From: JADFWK01 sp035527895
Lineage (GTDB): Bacteria > Desulfobacterota > DSM-4660 > Desulfatiglandales > B25-G16
DNA length: 13,030 bases
Assembly (NCBI GenBank): GCA_035527895.1
Contig: DATKZQ010000135.1
Coordinates: 1-13,030, forward strand
Direction of reading: 5' to 3'
In this document: positions 1 to 6,800 of the stretch, in pieces
Numbering within the stretch: position 1 is the stretch's first letter
Layout of the letters: each line of letters begins with the position of its first letter
The notes under the pieces: model-generated
What the model was told of the DNA's origin: nothing
What the model saw: only the letters and a program-made list of their open reading frames with translations
Database searches by the model: none
Position numbers and translations under genes: made by a program

Positions 1-95
1 CCCATAAGCCTTAGCACTAAGGTAGCAGCCTGTGTGCGCCGTTTTGAAACGCCCACTCCTCTGAACCATGGGAGGGCACAGTCAAAAAAAGATAT
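1..95 (+). ncRNA. possible 3' part of a structured RNA (6S-like), cut by the window edge
   Basis: The stretch is rich in short complementary segments: CCTTAG/CTAAGG at 9-22, CGTTT/AAACG around 40-51, and a GCCCxCTC/GGGxGGGC type hairpin around 51-77 whose loop includes CTGAACCAT. The order AAGCCTTA, then a purine/pyrimidine stretch, then CAC...TGAACCAxGGG...GGGxxACAG loosely recalls the 3' strand of bacterial 6S RNA. The full perfect hairpin of the Escherichia coli RNA is absent and the 5' half would lie outside the window. This is a weak resemblance seen by eye; it may equally be part of the repeat-rich flank. Confidence 0.2.
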
Positions 96-145
96 CTCCA
101 TGTTCGGCTTGAGATTAATTTCAAAGAGCTAAAGTGTTACCGAAA

Positions 146-236
146 TTCTAATGTTCAAAATTCAAAACAACCCGAAGCTGAGTAGCTCTTGGCAAAGTTC
201 TTTTCGTTTGGAGCATTGGAATTTTGGTCATTAGAA
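146..236. repeat. palindromic repeat element
   Basis: Two 18-base arms, 146-163 (TTCTAATGTTCAAAATTC) and 219-236, are reverse complements at 16 of 18 positions and enclose a 55-base centre. The centre itself has a small AGCT-gagt-AGCT hairpin. The flanks continue with TTCGGATTTCG-type sequence. From general familiarity, similar AT-rich palindromes built of TTCTAATG / CAAAATTC / TTTCGGATTTCG blocks occur as dispersed noncoding repeats in deltaproteobacterial and environmental genomes. Only one copy is visible here, so its repeat status is inferred from the structure. Confidence 0.55.
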
Positions 237-380
237 AATTATTTCGGATTTCGCATTTTCTTTCTTAGATCGTGCCTCATCGGTTTGAGGCGGAGCTTCG
301 CTAGTGATAGCATAATTGTTTGGTCATGGACCGCTGTATTTTGAGTAACAGAGGATAGTGCAAAGATGGGTATGTGTCAA

Positions 381-410
381 GGATACAGGCACAATGGATA
401 CAGGCACAAT
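381..410. repeat. 15-bp perfect tandem duplication
   Basis: GGATACAGGCACAAT occurs twice in immediate succession (381-395 and 396-410). A second imperfect duplication flanks it: AAGATGGGTAT occurs near 363-372 and again near 422-432. It lies in noncoding DNA, has only two units, and is probably a replication-slippage product. Confidence 0.85.
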
Positions 411-533
411 GGGGTGATCACAAGATGGGTATCACGAGGTTGGCGAATTCAGACATTGAACAGCCATAGGTTTGTGACGAAGACAGATCGACCGTTGCGT
501 GACGACACCCTTTTGCTCAACAAAAAACATGAG

Positions 534-1997
534 TTAAACGGAGGTCTGGCCCTCGGGCGCGTCGCCAGCGGAAAGTATGCGAAACCGGCTATGATAGTGA
601 TGGAGGTGCACCAAGGCTCGGGCCGCCCTCTCGAATGAAGGATAGGCCGGAATGCCGGCCTCGCAGAGCTGGGCCCTCAGTGTAGAACCTTTGCTGGCCA
701 GATCTGGATCACCGCCTTCCGAGTCCACGATGAAGACCGTCGGTTTTCTAAGCCGATTCCCGCCAATACAGTCTATGAGCGCTGCAGTTGAGCCCGGAAT
801 ATCGGGCACGTGGAAAGCTTTTCGCGGAATCAAACGATCCACGATGACCATGTCGATGTGAGGATCGCTACAGGCTATCTCGAGCACCTCAGCGAGACAG
901 GCATGGTCTTGAAGGGTCGCCCACAGGTCGAGGGGATTTCCTGCGATGCTTCCTGCCGCAGGGACGATCCGGCGAAGCTTTCCCATATTTGCATCGGAGA
1001 GAGAGGGAACAGTAAGCCCCTCACGAATGGACGTGTCAGCATGGAGCACGCTGTTTCCCCCGCCCCCACCTACAAGAAAGGTCCCATTCCCGCAAGGCTC
1101 CTGCAAATGGGAGAAGGCAAGGATGGCGTCCACCCATTCGTTCATGGATAGCGCTCGAATCACCCCTGTTTGACGGGTAAAGGCCTCCCATACCCTCTGC
1201 TCCCCGGCCAGGCTTCCGGTGTGGGAAGCGACTGTGGAGGCCCCAGCCCGGGTATTTCCCCCTTTTAAAAGGATGATAGGTTTATGGCGGTTAATGTCTT
1301 TGACGAGATGCAACAGACGCTTGGCGTCGCGAACGCTCTCGAGGTACAGGGCGATGAGGCGGATGCCCTCGTCCTCAGCCATATATTCGAGGTAGTCAGT
1401 GCTGTCCAATACCGTGGCATTTCCGATACTTGCTGCTTTATTGACACCGATGCCGAGGGAGCACGTATATTCGGTAAGTCGCTGAGTGAGCCCACCACTT
1501 TGGGAGATGATACCAAGGTGGCCGGCACGGCCTGGTATGGCACCCCACGCGGTCAGCCCTGCAGAGGGGCAATAGGGACCCATGCAGTTAGGGCCCATGA
1601 TCAGGAGGCCCATTTTCCTGGCGATAGCAGCTAATCGTTCCTCGAGCGCCTTACCCTCTTCGGAGCCAGTTTCGCTAAAACCAGCCGAGAGAATGTGTAT
1701 ATATTTCAGTCCATTCTGGCCGCATTCCTCGAGCACCAAGGGAACCTGAACGGCGGGTATGCAAACAATAACAAGCTCCGGTGCCTCAGGCAGAGAGGTC
1801 AGACTCGGATAAGACCGCAGACCTCGAATCGCCGTGGCCTTGGGATTGATGGGATAGAGGGGCCCTGGAAAGCCGCTATCCAGAAGACGGTCCAGGAAGC
1901 TTGTCCCGCTAAGGCTAGAAGCTCCCCTGGAAACGCCGACTATGGCGATGCTTCTCGGGGCAAAAAACGGTGTCAAATCAGGTCTCGACTGGTGCAT
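534..1997 (-). CDS. NDP-forming acyl-CoA synthetase alpha-subunit-like protein
   Basis: The 487-residue product is built like the alpha part of ADP-forming acetyl/acyl-CoA synthetases (succinyl-CoA ligase superfamily). An N-terminal CoA-binding Rossmann domain (about residues 8-140, with SIAIVGVSR near 16-24 and the MGPNCMG turn near 134-140) is followed by succinyl-CoA-ligase-like flavodoxin domains (about 150-465). The SHTGSLAG motif at 258-265 carries His259, which matches the phosphorylated histidine of this family, and YLES at 218-221 supplies the conserved Glu. Such enzymes interconvert acyl-CoA and acid with phosphorylation of ADP or GDP. The ATP-grasp (beta) domain is absent both from the protein and from the window, so a partner must be encoded elsewhere or the protein has another role. 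The start is the ATG at 1997, preceded by a modest AAGG-type ribosome binding site. It is transcribed away from efp. Confidence 0.8.
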   Translation of the reverse strand: MHQSRPDLTPFFAPRSIAIVGVSRGASSLSGTSFLDRLLDSGFPGPLYPINPKATAIRGLRSYPSLTSLPEAPELVIVCIPAVQVPLVLEECGQNGLKYIHILSAGFSETGSEEGKALEERLAAIARKMGLLIMGPNCMGPYCPSAGLTAWGAIPGRAGHLGIISQSGGLTQRLTEYTCSLGIGVNKAASIGNATVLDSTDYLEYMAEDEGIRLIALYLESVRDAKRLLHLVKDINRHKPIILLKGGNTRAGASTVASHTGSLAGEQRVWEAFTRQTGVIRALSMNEWVDAILAFSHLQEPCGNGTFLVGGGGGNSVLHADTSIREGLTVPSLSDANMGKLRRIVPAAGSIAGNPLDLWATLQDHACLAEVLEIACSDPHIDMVIVDRLIPRKAFHVPDIPGSTAALIDCIGGNRLRKPTVFIVDSEGGDPDLASKGSTLRAQLCEAGIPAYPSFERAARALVHLHHYHSRFRILSAGDAPEGQTSV

Positions 1998-2139
1998 ATT
2001 CTTCTACCTTCAATGGCCTTTCTCACGTTGCCGCCAATTTCCCGGCATGGTCGCTTGCGGATTCAATTGGCTCAGAAGCGGTTGCGGTGATACTTGATAG
2101 GCAAGGCTATACGGAACCATGTTGTCCTTGAGGGATGGT

Positions 2140-2168
2140 AGCATAGGGAAAAGGCAGTTGGGTGTCAA
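2140..2168 (-). promoter_or_regulatory. sigma70-type promoter for the acyl-CoA synthetase gene
   Basis: Reading leftward, a perfect TTGACA (2168-2163) is followed after 17 bases by TATGCT (2145-2140, four of six matches to TATAAT). Transcription would begin near 2133, leaving a leader of about 135 bases before the ATG at 1997. The perfect -35 box and ideal spacing support it; there is no experimental evidence. Confidence 0.6.
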
Positions 2169-2271
2169 TGTAAACGGTATCGAAAGATAAGGCCAGAAAG
2201 AACTAAAGCCTCGAAACACTTATAGGCTATGAGGTTGAGGCTTGTCCGGCCTGTGTGCTTACCAATGTGCG

Positions 2272-2299
2272 ACAGCAGTCCTCATGAAGGGACTGCTGT
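2272..2299 (+). terminator. hairpin with short T run upstream of efp
   Basis: ACAGCAGTCC (2272-2281) and GGACTGCTGT (2290-2299) form a perfect 10-bp stem with an 8-base loop, followed by TTT. This looks like an intrinsic terminator reading rightward. No rightward gene ends just upstream, so it might shield efp from antisense readthrough, end an unannotated small RNA, or be another structured element. It lies upstream of the efp promoter and so is not in the efp leader. Confidence 0.5.
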
Positions 2300-2358
2300 T
2301 TTGAAATTGGGCTCAAGGGTAAACCTTCCTCTTGCATAGACCTCCCGCCTGTTTGCGC

Positions 2359-2387
2359 TTGACATAAGGATATGCCTTACCTATATT
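2359..2387 (+). promoter_or_regulatory. sigma70-type promoter for efp-epmA
   Basis: TTGACA (2359-2364), a 17-base spacer and TATATT (2382-2387, five of six) give a near-consensus housekeeping promoter. Transcription should start near 2394, giving a leader of about 55 bases. The AAGGGG ribosome binding site (2434-2439) ends nine bases before the efp ATG at 2449. Such strength suits an abundant translation factor. Confidence 0.8.
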
Positions 2388-2448
2388 CCCGAAAAAATGT
2401 CTATGTGCTACTATATGACTGAGAGGGATAGAAAAGGGGCTACCGCCC

Positions 2449-3009
2449 ATGTACAATAGCAGTGATCTAAAGAAGGGTCTAAAGATCCAGATCGATGAAG
2501 AGCCTTATGTGGTTATCGATTTTCAGTTCTCCAAGCCGGGAAAGGGCCAATCCCTTTACCGTTGCAAACTCAGGAATATGATCACCGGGGTGATTATCGA
2601 TCGCACCTACCGGTCCGGAGACGCCTTTGAGCCCGCCAATCTGGAACAACGGAAGATGCAGTACCTTTACAACCAGGACAGGGTCTTCTATTTCATGGAT
2701 GTAGAAACCTACGAACAATCCTCCCTTAATGAAGACCAGGTGGGAGAAGCGAAGAATTTCCTCATTGACAACCTGCAGGTAGAAATACTTTTGTTTGATA
2801 ATAGGCCTATCGGGATCACGCTGCCCAATTTTGTTGATCTCACGGTAACCAGGGCGGACCCGTGGGTGAAGGGCGATTCGGTATCCGGCAACAGCAAGCC
2901 TGTCACCCTGGAAACGGGATATGCCCTGCGCGTCCCCCCTTTTATTGAGGAAGGGACCAAGATAACCATTGACACGAGAACCGGGGAGTATGTCACCCGG
3001 GTCAAATAA
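2449..3009 (+). CDS. efp: translation elongation factor P
   Basis: The 186-residue product is a full-length EF-P, the tRNA-shaped factor that binds beside the ribosomal P site and relieves stalling at polyproline stretches. It has the expected three beta-barrel domains: the N-terminal KOW-like domain (about 1-62), the central OB domain (about 65-125) and the C-terminal OB domain (about 129-186), ending in the highly conserved DTRTGEYVTRVK. The modification loop reads KPGKGQ at 29-34, with Lys32 at the position equivalent to Lys34 of the E. coli protein, which EpmA decorates with beta-lysine. The lysine, rather than the arginine of EarP-type EF-P, fits the epmA gene that overlaps its end. The start at 2449 has an AAGGGG site nine bases upstream and a near-consensus promoter. 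Confidence 0.97.
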   Translation: MYNSSDLKKGLKIQIDEEPYVVIDFQFSKPGKGQSLYRCKLRNMITGVIIDRTYRSGDAFEPANLEQRKMQYLYNQDRVFYFMDVETYEQSSLNEDQVGEAKNFLIDNLQVEILLFDNRPIGITLPNFVDLTVTRADPWVKGDSVSGNSKPVTLETGYALRVPPFIEEGTKITIDTRTGEYVTRVK

Positions 3010-3946
3010 TGGCGACTCATTCAACGGGCAAGAGCAAAGACTGGCCGCCAAGAAGTCCTACCTCTGGTTGCGAGCCAGGATTATCCAGGCCATACGGCTT
3101 TTTTTCATTGAAAAGGGGTACCTTGAAGTCGAGACCCCTCACCTGATACCTGCTCCTGCCCCCGAGCTCCACATCGATGCCATCAGTGCAAGCAAAGCCT
3201 TTCTCCATACCTCCCCTGAACTGTGTATGAAGCGGCTCCTCTCAGCAGGCTATCCGAAATTGTTTCAGATTTGCAGGTGCTTTCGCCAAGGCGAGCGAGG
3301 GGAAAATCATCTGCCCGAATTCACCATCCTCGAATGGTACCGTGCAGGGATCGACTACCGTGAGCTTATGGATGAGGTGGAAGAGATGATCCTCTTTGTT
3401 TCGCACCGCCTTGGGTTTGGAGAGAGTATCGACTTCCAGGGGCACGCCGTTGACCTGAAGAGCCCGTGGCATAGCATTTCAGTTAGAGAGGCCTTTCAGC
3501 GCTATGCCTCCATGTCCATGGAAAGCTCCATGGAGTCTGGTCGGTTTGACGAGGCAATGGTGCAGGAGATAGAACCCAATCTGGGCGTACCCAAACCGAC
3601 CTTCCTCTATGATTATCCCGCATCCCTTGCCGCCCTCGCACGCCTAAAACAGGATGACCCCGCGTATGCCGAACGGTTTGAGCTGTATATGGCGGGCCTG
3701 GAGGTTGCCAACGCCTTTACGGAGCTGACCGATGTTCGTGAACAGAGGGAGAGGTTTGAAAGTGAGCGAGAAAGACGCCGGCAACAGGGCAAAACGGTGT
3801 ATCCTCTGCCCGAGAAATTCCTCAGGTCCCTGCACCACATGCCACAATCTGCGGGGATCGCCCTCGGTGTGGATCGGCTGGTCATGCTATTTGCCGGCCA
3901 ACCCTGCATAGATCAGGTGGTCTCTTTCACACCGGAAGAACTTTAA
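2990..3946 (+). CDS. epmA: EF-P--(beta-)lysine ligase EpmA (PoxA/GenX)
   Basis: This is a class II lysyl-tRNA synthetase paralogue reduced to the catalytic domain. From the ATG at 2990 it has 318 residues, close to the 325 of E. coli EpmA and far shorter than LysRS (about 500), because the N-terminal anticodon-binding domain is missing. Motif 1 is near 38-54 (FFIEKGYLEVETP), motif 2 near 92-116 (FQICRCFRQGERG...LPEFTILEW) and motif 3 at 289-300 (GIALGVDRLVML). The Ala before Leu-Gly-Val-Asp-Arg replaces a Gly usual in LysRS, as in known EpmA. The enzyme activates (R)-beta-lysine or lysine and attaches it to Lys32 of EF-P. The ATG at 2990 overlaps efp by 20 bases, suggesting translational coupling; a TTG at 2969 is a possible alternative start. 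EpmB, the aminomutase supplying beta-lysine, is not in this window. Confidence 0.93.
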   Translation: MSPGSNNGDSFNGQEQRLAAKKSYLWLRARIIQAIRLFFIEKGYLEVETPHLIPAPAPELHIDAISASKAFLHTSPELCMKRLLSAGYPKLFQICRCFRQGERGENHLPEFTILEWYRAGIDYRELMDEVEEMILFVSHRLGFGESIDFQGHAVDLKSPWHSISVREAFQRYASMSMESSMESGRFDEAMVQEIEPNLGVPKPTFLYDYPASLAALARLKQDDPAYAERFELYMAGLEVANAFTELTDVREQRERFESERERRRQQGKTVYPLPEKFLRSLHHMPQSAGIALGVDRLVMLFAGQPCIDQVVSFTPEEL

Positions 3947-3958
3947 AAACCGCACGTT

Positions 3959-5362
3959 TCACGTTTCTTTATTATCACCCATGGGCAGTCGTATCTGAAT
4001 TCTCAAACCCTCCGGAGCATTTTCGGCTTCAATGGTCCCGCCATGCCGTTCAATTATCTTTCTCGTGATTGCCAGACCCAGTCCTGATCCGGCTACATGG
4101 GCTCGTTCGGTCCGATAGAAGGGCTCGAAGATCCCGGTCAAATCCTCTGCGGAAAGGGCCTGGAAGGAATTTGTGACGTCGATTTGAACACAATCGCCCT
4201 CCGTTTGCATAGTAACGATAATACCGCCCCCCTCTGCAGTGAACTTGACGGCGTTGTCGAGGATGTTTGAGAGCGCCGTTCGAAGCGCATCCCTGTCCCC
4301 GATAAGGGGCGGGGCGAGCGACAAATCCGTCATAAGGTGCAAACTCCTGCGGCTTATGGAGGGCTTGAACCGTTCAACGAGCTCGTGTATCAGGTCAGAG
4401 GGATTGAAGGGCTCACGTTTCAGGGATGCCTCCTGGATATCCAGCCTTGAGAGAACGAGGATGCTGCCGATGAGGCGGTCCAGCTCCTCTATATCCTGGC
4501 GTATGTTATCCAGGTGCCTTTCACAGCCCTGATAGTCTCCCCGTTTCCACCGTTCCCGAAGGATTTCCTCAGCAATGCGGATTCTTGCGAGGGGGCTCCG
4601 GAGCTCATGGGATACGTTGGCCGTAAGCTCCCTGCCTCCCTGAATCATCCGTTCCACTTTGTCCGCCATTTGGTTGAAAGATCGGCCAAGCTCTCCGATC
4701 TCGTCTTTTCCCTTGACGGTCACTCTATGGGAAAGATCTCCTTCCGCGATTTGCAGGGCCGAATGCCTGAGCTGCTTGATGCGCTTTGTGAAGATCCTTG
4801 AAACCGGGATTATGAGTAGCGCGATGACAAGGCCGATTCCGACGAGCCCCAGCGCGAAACCTTTTTCGGGATGTGGTGGCTCCATGTTATCGAAAAACAC
4901 ATTGAGGCTGCCGCTTTCATGCTCCCGAATTTCCAATGGAACAACGATGAAGGATGTCCATCCTTTTTTGAAATGGCGGTGCAGTTTGAAATGTCCGAAA
5001 TCCTTCACGCGCCTTTCGGACACCATGCCCATATTCACGGGGATGTCGCCTGGAAAGGATTGGAGTAGCACTGTCCCGTCAGGGCCTTCCAGCCACATCT
5101 TTGCGCCGTAGATTTCGCTGAGGTGCTGGATGAGATTTTTGAGGGGCTCATTTTCAGCGATGGTTGTTTCCGGTTTTGATCTGATTCGCTCTTCGATGAA
5201 TTCCTTGGCTATTTGGGCCTGGGAGCCGGCATATCGCTCAAAGCGGGACCGGAAACTCCTTTGACCTGCAATGCTGAAAAGACCGAAGACCAGGATCTCG
5301 GTCACGATGAGAACCAGCACAAAGGAAAGGAATATCTTGAGGTACAGCTTTCCGGGTTTCAT
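3959..5362 (-). CDS. CpxA-like sensor histidine kinase
   Basis: The 467-residue inner-membrane kinase has a first membrane segment (about 8-33), a periplasmic sensor region (about 34-168), a second membrane segment (about 169-190), a HAMP linker (about 190-242), a HisKA domain with H-box ANVSHELRSPLAR carrying the phospho-acceptor His252, and a HATPase domain. The N box is NILDNAVKF (366-374), the F box FEPFYRTER (412-420) and the G2 box GSGLGL (425-430). The G1 box is degenerate: Asn398, Phe400 and Ala402 stand where Asp, Gly and Gly are usual. The start chosen is the ATG at 5362, which overlaps the response regulator stop as ATGA; a longer frame to 5395 would overlap more deeply. It probably senses envelope stress and acts on the CpxR-like partner. 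It ends 12 bases from the convergent epmA. Confidence 0.92.
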   Translation of the reverse strand: MKPGKLYLKIFLSFVLVLIVTEILVFGLFSIAGQRSFRSRFERYAGSQAQIAKEFIEERIRSKPETTIAENEPLKNLIQHLSEIYGAKMWLEGPDGTVLLQSFPGDIPVNMGMVSERRVKDFGHFKLHRHFKKGWTSFIVVPLEIREHESGSLNVFFDNMEPPHPEKGFALGLVGIGLVIALLIIPVSRIFTKRIKQLRHSALQIAEGDLSHRVTVKGKDEIGELGRSFNQMADKVERMIQGGRELTANVSHELRSPLARIRIAEEILRERWKRGDYQGCERHLDNIRQDIEELDRLIGSILVLSRLDIQEASLKREPFNPSDLIHELVERFKPSISRRSLHLMTDLSLAPPLIGDRDALRTALSNILDNAVKFTAEGGGIIVTMQTEGDCVQIDVTNSFQALSAEDLTGIFEPFYRTERAHVAGSGLGLAITRKIIERHGGTIEAENAPEGLRIQIRLPMGDNKET

Positions 5363-6063
5363 GGGGCGTCCACGAACATGTAACCCGTCCCCCACACGGT
5401 TTTGATTACCTTCCTGAAGCGGGGATACGATTCCAATTTCGACCTCAGTTTGCTGATATGGACGTCAATGCTTCTGTCAAAGGCCATGAAGTCTCGCCCC
5501 CGGGCACGATTCATGAGTTCATCGCGGCTCAACACCCTGTTGGGATGCTCCATGAGCACCTCAATAATCTTGTATTCGGTTGAGGAGAGCTCAACTTCGT
5601 CGTCTTCAACCAGAAGGCTCTGTCTTGCCCTGTTTAAGGCTAGACCGCCGGCCTCGAGAAGGAGACCGTCATTCTTTCCGGTCTCGCCTTTGTCCCGGAA
5701 GGGAAGTCTTCGGAGCACGGCCTTCATCCTGGCCAGCAACTCCCTGGGGTTAAAGGGTTTGGGAAGGTAGTCGTCCGCTCCCAGCTCCAGTCCAACAATC
5801 CGGTCCGCGTCCTCTCCTTTTGCCGTAAGCATGATAACGGGCAGGGAGAATTCCATACGGATCTCTTTCAGCACCTCCAGCCCATCTTTTTTGGGCAGCA
5901 TGATGTCCAGTATCACGATATCCGGCGACTCTGCCCGGATCGTTTGGAGGACGGAAAATCCATCGGTGAGGGTCATGGCCTCAAATCCGTAATCCTCCAG
6001 GTATTCTTTGAGAAGCTTCAGGAGCTTCTCATCGTCGTCTACCAGTAAAACCCTTTTCCCCAT
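5359..6063 (-). CDS. CpxR-like OmpR-family response regulator
   Basis: The 234-residue product has the size of CpxR (232) and the same two-domain plan. The receiver domain (about 3-118) has the acidic pair Asp10/Asp11, phospho-acceptor Asp53 (ILDIMLP), Thr80 (IMLTAKG) and Lys102 (YLPKPFNPRELLAR). A linker leads to a winged-helix DNA-binding domain (about 137-232, with LSSTEYKIIEVL, VDVHISKLR-like and GTGYMF motifs). The ATG at 6063 is chosen because AGGAG lies six bases upstream, whereas the longer frame from 6105 has no such site. It heads an operon with the kinase (ATGA overlap) and diverges from the Spy/CpxP-like gene, which is the expected target. Autoregulation through the shared intergenic region is likely by analogy with cpxRA. 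Confidence 0.94.
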   Translation of the reverse strand: MGKRVLLVDDDEKLLKLLKEYLEDYGFEAMTLTDGFSVLQTIRAESPDIVILDIMLPKKDGLEVLKEIRMEFSLPVIMLTAKGEDADRIVGLELGADDYLPKPFNPRELLARMKAVLRRLPFRDKGETGKNDGLLLEAGGLALNRARQSLLVEDDEVELSSTEYKIIEVLMEHPNRVLSRDELMNRARGRDFMAFDRSIDVHISKLRSKLESYPRFRKVIKTVWGTGYMFVDAP

Positions 6064-6097
6064 GAATGTCTCCTGGCTTTTCATTTTTTTACAGTCT

Positions 6098-6163
6098 TTT
6101 ACCATTTTTTAACACCCCCAACAAACATTCTTAACAGGCCGCGGTTAACATGTGCGTAACATG
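6098..6163. promoter_or_regulatory. candidate response-regulator operator between the divergent genes
   Basis: TAACA occurs four times on the + strand, starting at 6110, 6132, 6146 and 6157. The spacings of 22, 14 and 11 bases put two pairs on the same helix face, and TTAACATG (6145-6152) and GTAACATG (6156-6163) form an 11-bp-phased direct repeat. On the - strand TTAAA-N5-GTAAA (6112-6098) matches nine of ten bases of the E. coli CpxR box GTAAA-N5-GTAAA. OmpR-family regulators bind such direct repeats. Which of the two patterns is the real site cannot be decided by eye. Confidence 0.45.
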
Positions 6164-6207
6164 AGTTCATTTGAGAGTAGCAACAAACTTAAACAAAGGA
6201 GGAGAAA

Positions 6208-6720
6208 ATGAAATCAAAACACACATGGATCATCGTCGGAGCAGTTGTTCTCGCTTTCGGTCTTTTGGCTGGCTGCGGACCTCATGGATTCTGCGACAAG
6301 GTTTTTTCAAACAGGGATTCAGGAGAGAGAGGCGCATTTCATGGGAGATGGGGAACGCACCGATTCGCTGGCAAGGACATCTCCGAGCACATCATGAAGC
6401 GGTTTGATGAGCGAGTGGAGAAACTGGGTCTTTCTGAGGCTCAACAAAAGAAATACAAGGAGATCCGGAGCAAGGTGGAGACCAGCTTGAATGAGGCCAA
6501 GGAGGAGCACCGGAAGTTGTTCGAGGAGCTGCGAGGCGAAATCAACCGCGGGAATCCGGATATGAACGTAGCAGCGAGTCTCGTGAAGAATCGATTTAAA
6601 GATATGCCTGACCATCTGGCGCAGATCGTTGATTATTTCATGGAGTTCTACAACGTGCTCGATGAAGACCAGCAGGCACAGGTGCTGGATGAGATGCGAG
6701 ATAGAATGGGAAGGGATTAG
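6208..6720 (+). CDS. Spy/CpxP-like LTxxQ-motif lipoprotein
   Basis: The 170-residue product starts with a lipoprotein signal: a hydrophobic segment (about 8-21) and the lipobox LLAG-Cys23. Gly24 at the +2 position predicts outer-membrane localisation. The mature part is highly charged and helical, with two LTxxQ-type motifs, LSEAQ (75-79) and LDEDQ (151-155), the signature of the Spy/CpxP family of periplasmic chaperones and stress sensors. CpxP and Spy themselves are soluble; lipid-anchored relatives are known as metal-stress or heavy-metal-resistance proteins. It has a near-perfect AAAGGAGG ribosome binding site (6195-6202) and diverges from the CpxR-like gene, so it probably both protects the envelope and belongs to that regulon. 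A role in damping the kinase, as CpxP does, is inference. Confidence 0.82.
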   Translation: MKSKHTWIIVGAVVLAFGLLAGCGPHGFCDKVFSNRDSGERGAFHGRWGTHRFAGKDISEHIMKRFDERVEKLGLSEAQQKKYKEIRSKVETSLNEAKEEHRKLFEELRGEINRGNPDMNVAASLVKNRFKDMPDHLAQIVDYFMEFYNVLDEDQQAQVLDEMRDRMGRD

Positions 6721-6800
6721 AGCTTATGTTAGCGCCCTGTTCCCTCCATCGCCTTGGCGAGCACGGGTGGAACAAGGTTTACAGAAAAGGAGGTAATACC

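Larger units (their letters stand above)
1..533. other. gene-poor left flank
   Basis: No convincing coding region is seen. Short open frames here lack a ribosome binding site and resemble no family I know. Base use is AT-rich between about 100 and 270 and differs from the genes to the right. The stretch contains a small perfect hairpin at 9-22 (CCTTAG-CA-CTAAGG), a possible structured RNA end before position 95, a palindromic repeat element at 146-236, a 6-bp hairpin at 274-291 (GCCTCA/TGAGGC) and a 15-bp tandem duplication at 381-410. It lies downstream of the leftward synthetase gene and shows no clear terminator for it. Confidence 0.6.

Noticed and set aside
381..410. Start of a CRISPR array
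   Set aside because: Only two adjacent 15-base units with no spacers, and no cas genes in the window.
366..638. 90-residue rightward frame containing the tandem duplication
   Set aside because: It overlaps the end of the synthetase gene, lacks a ribosome binding site, and its repeated residues come only from the 15-bp duplication.
1695..2090. 131-residue rightward frame over the start of the synthetase gene
   Set aside because: It mostly overlaps the conserved CoA-binding domain on the other strand and has no family resemblance, so it does not explain the hairpin at 2272-2299.
2479..3051. 190-residue open frame on the minus strand across efp
   Set aside because: It is antisense to the clearly conserved efp, has no ribosome binding site and resembles no family.
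3947..3958. Bidirectional terminator between the convergent epmA and kinase genes
   Set aside because: Only 12 bases separate the stop codons; there is a short ACGTTTC direct repeat nearby but no hairpin.
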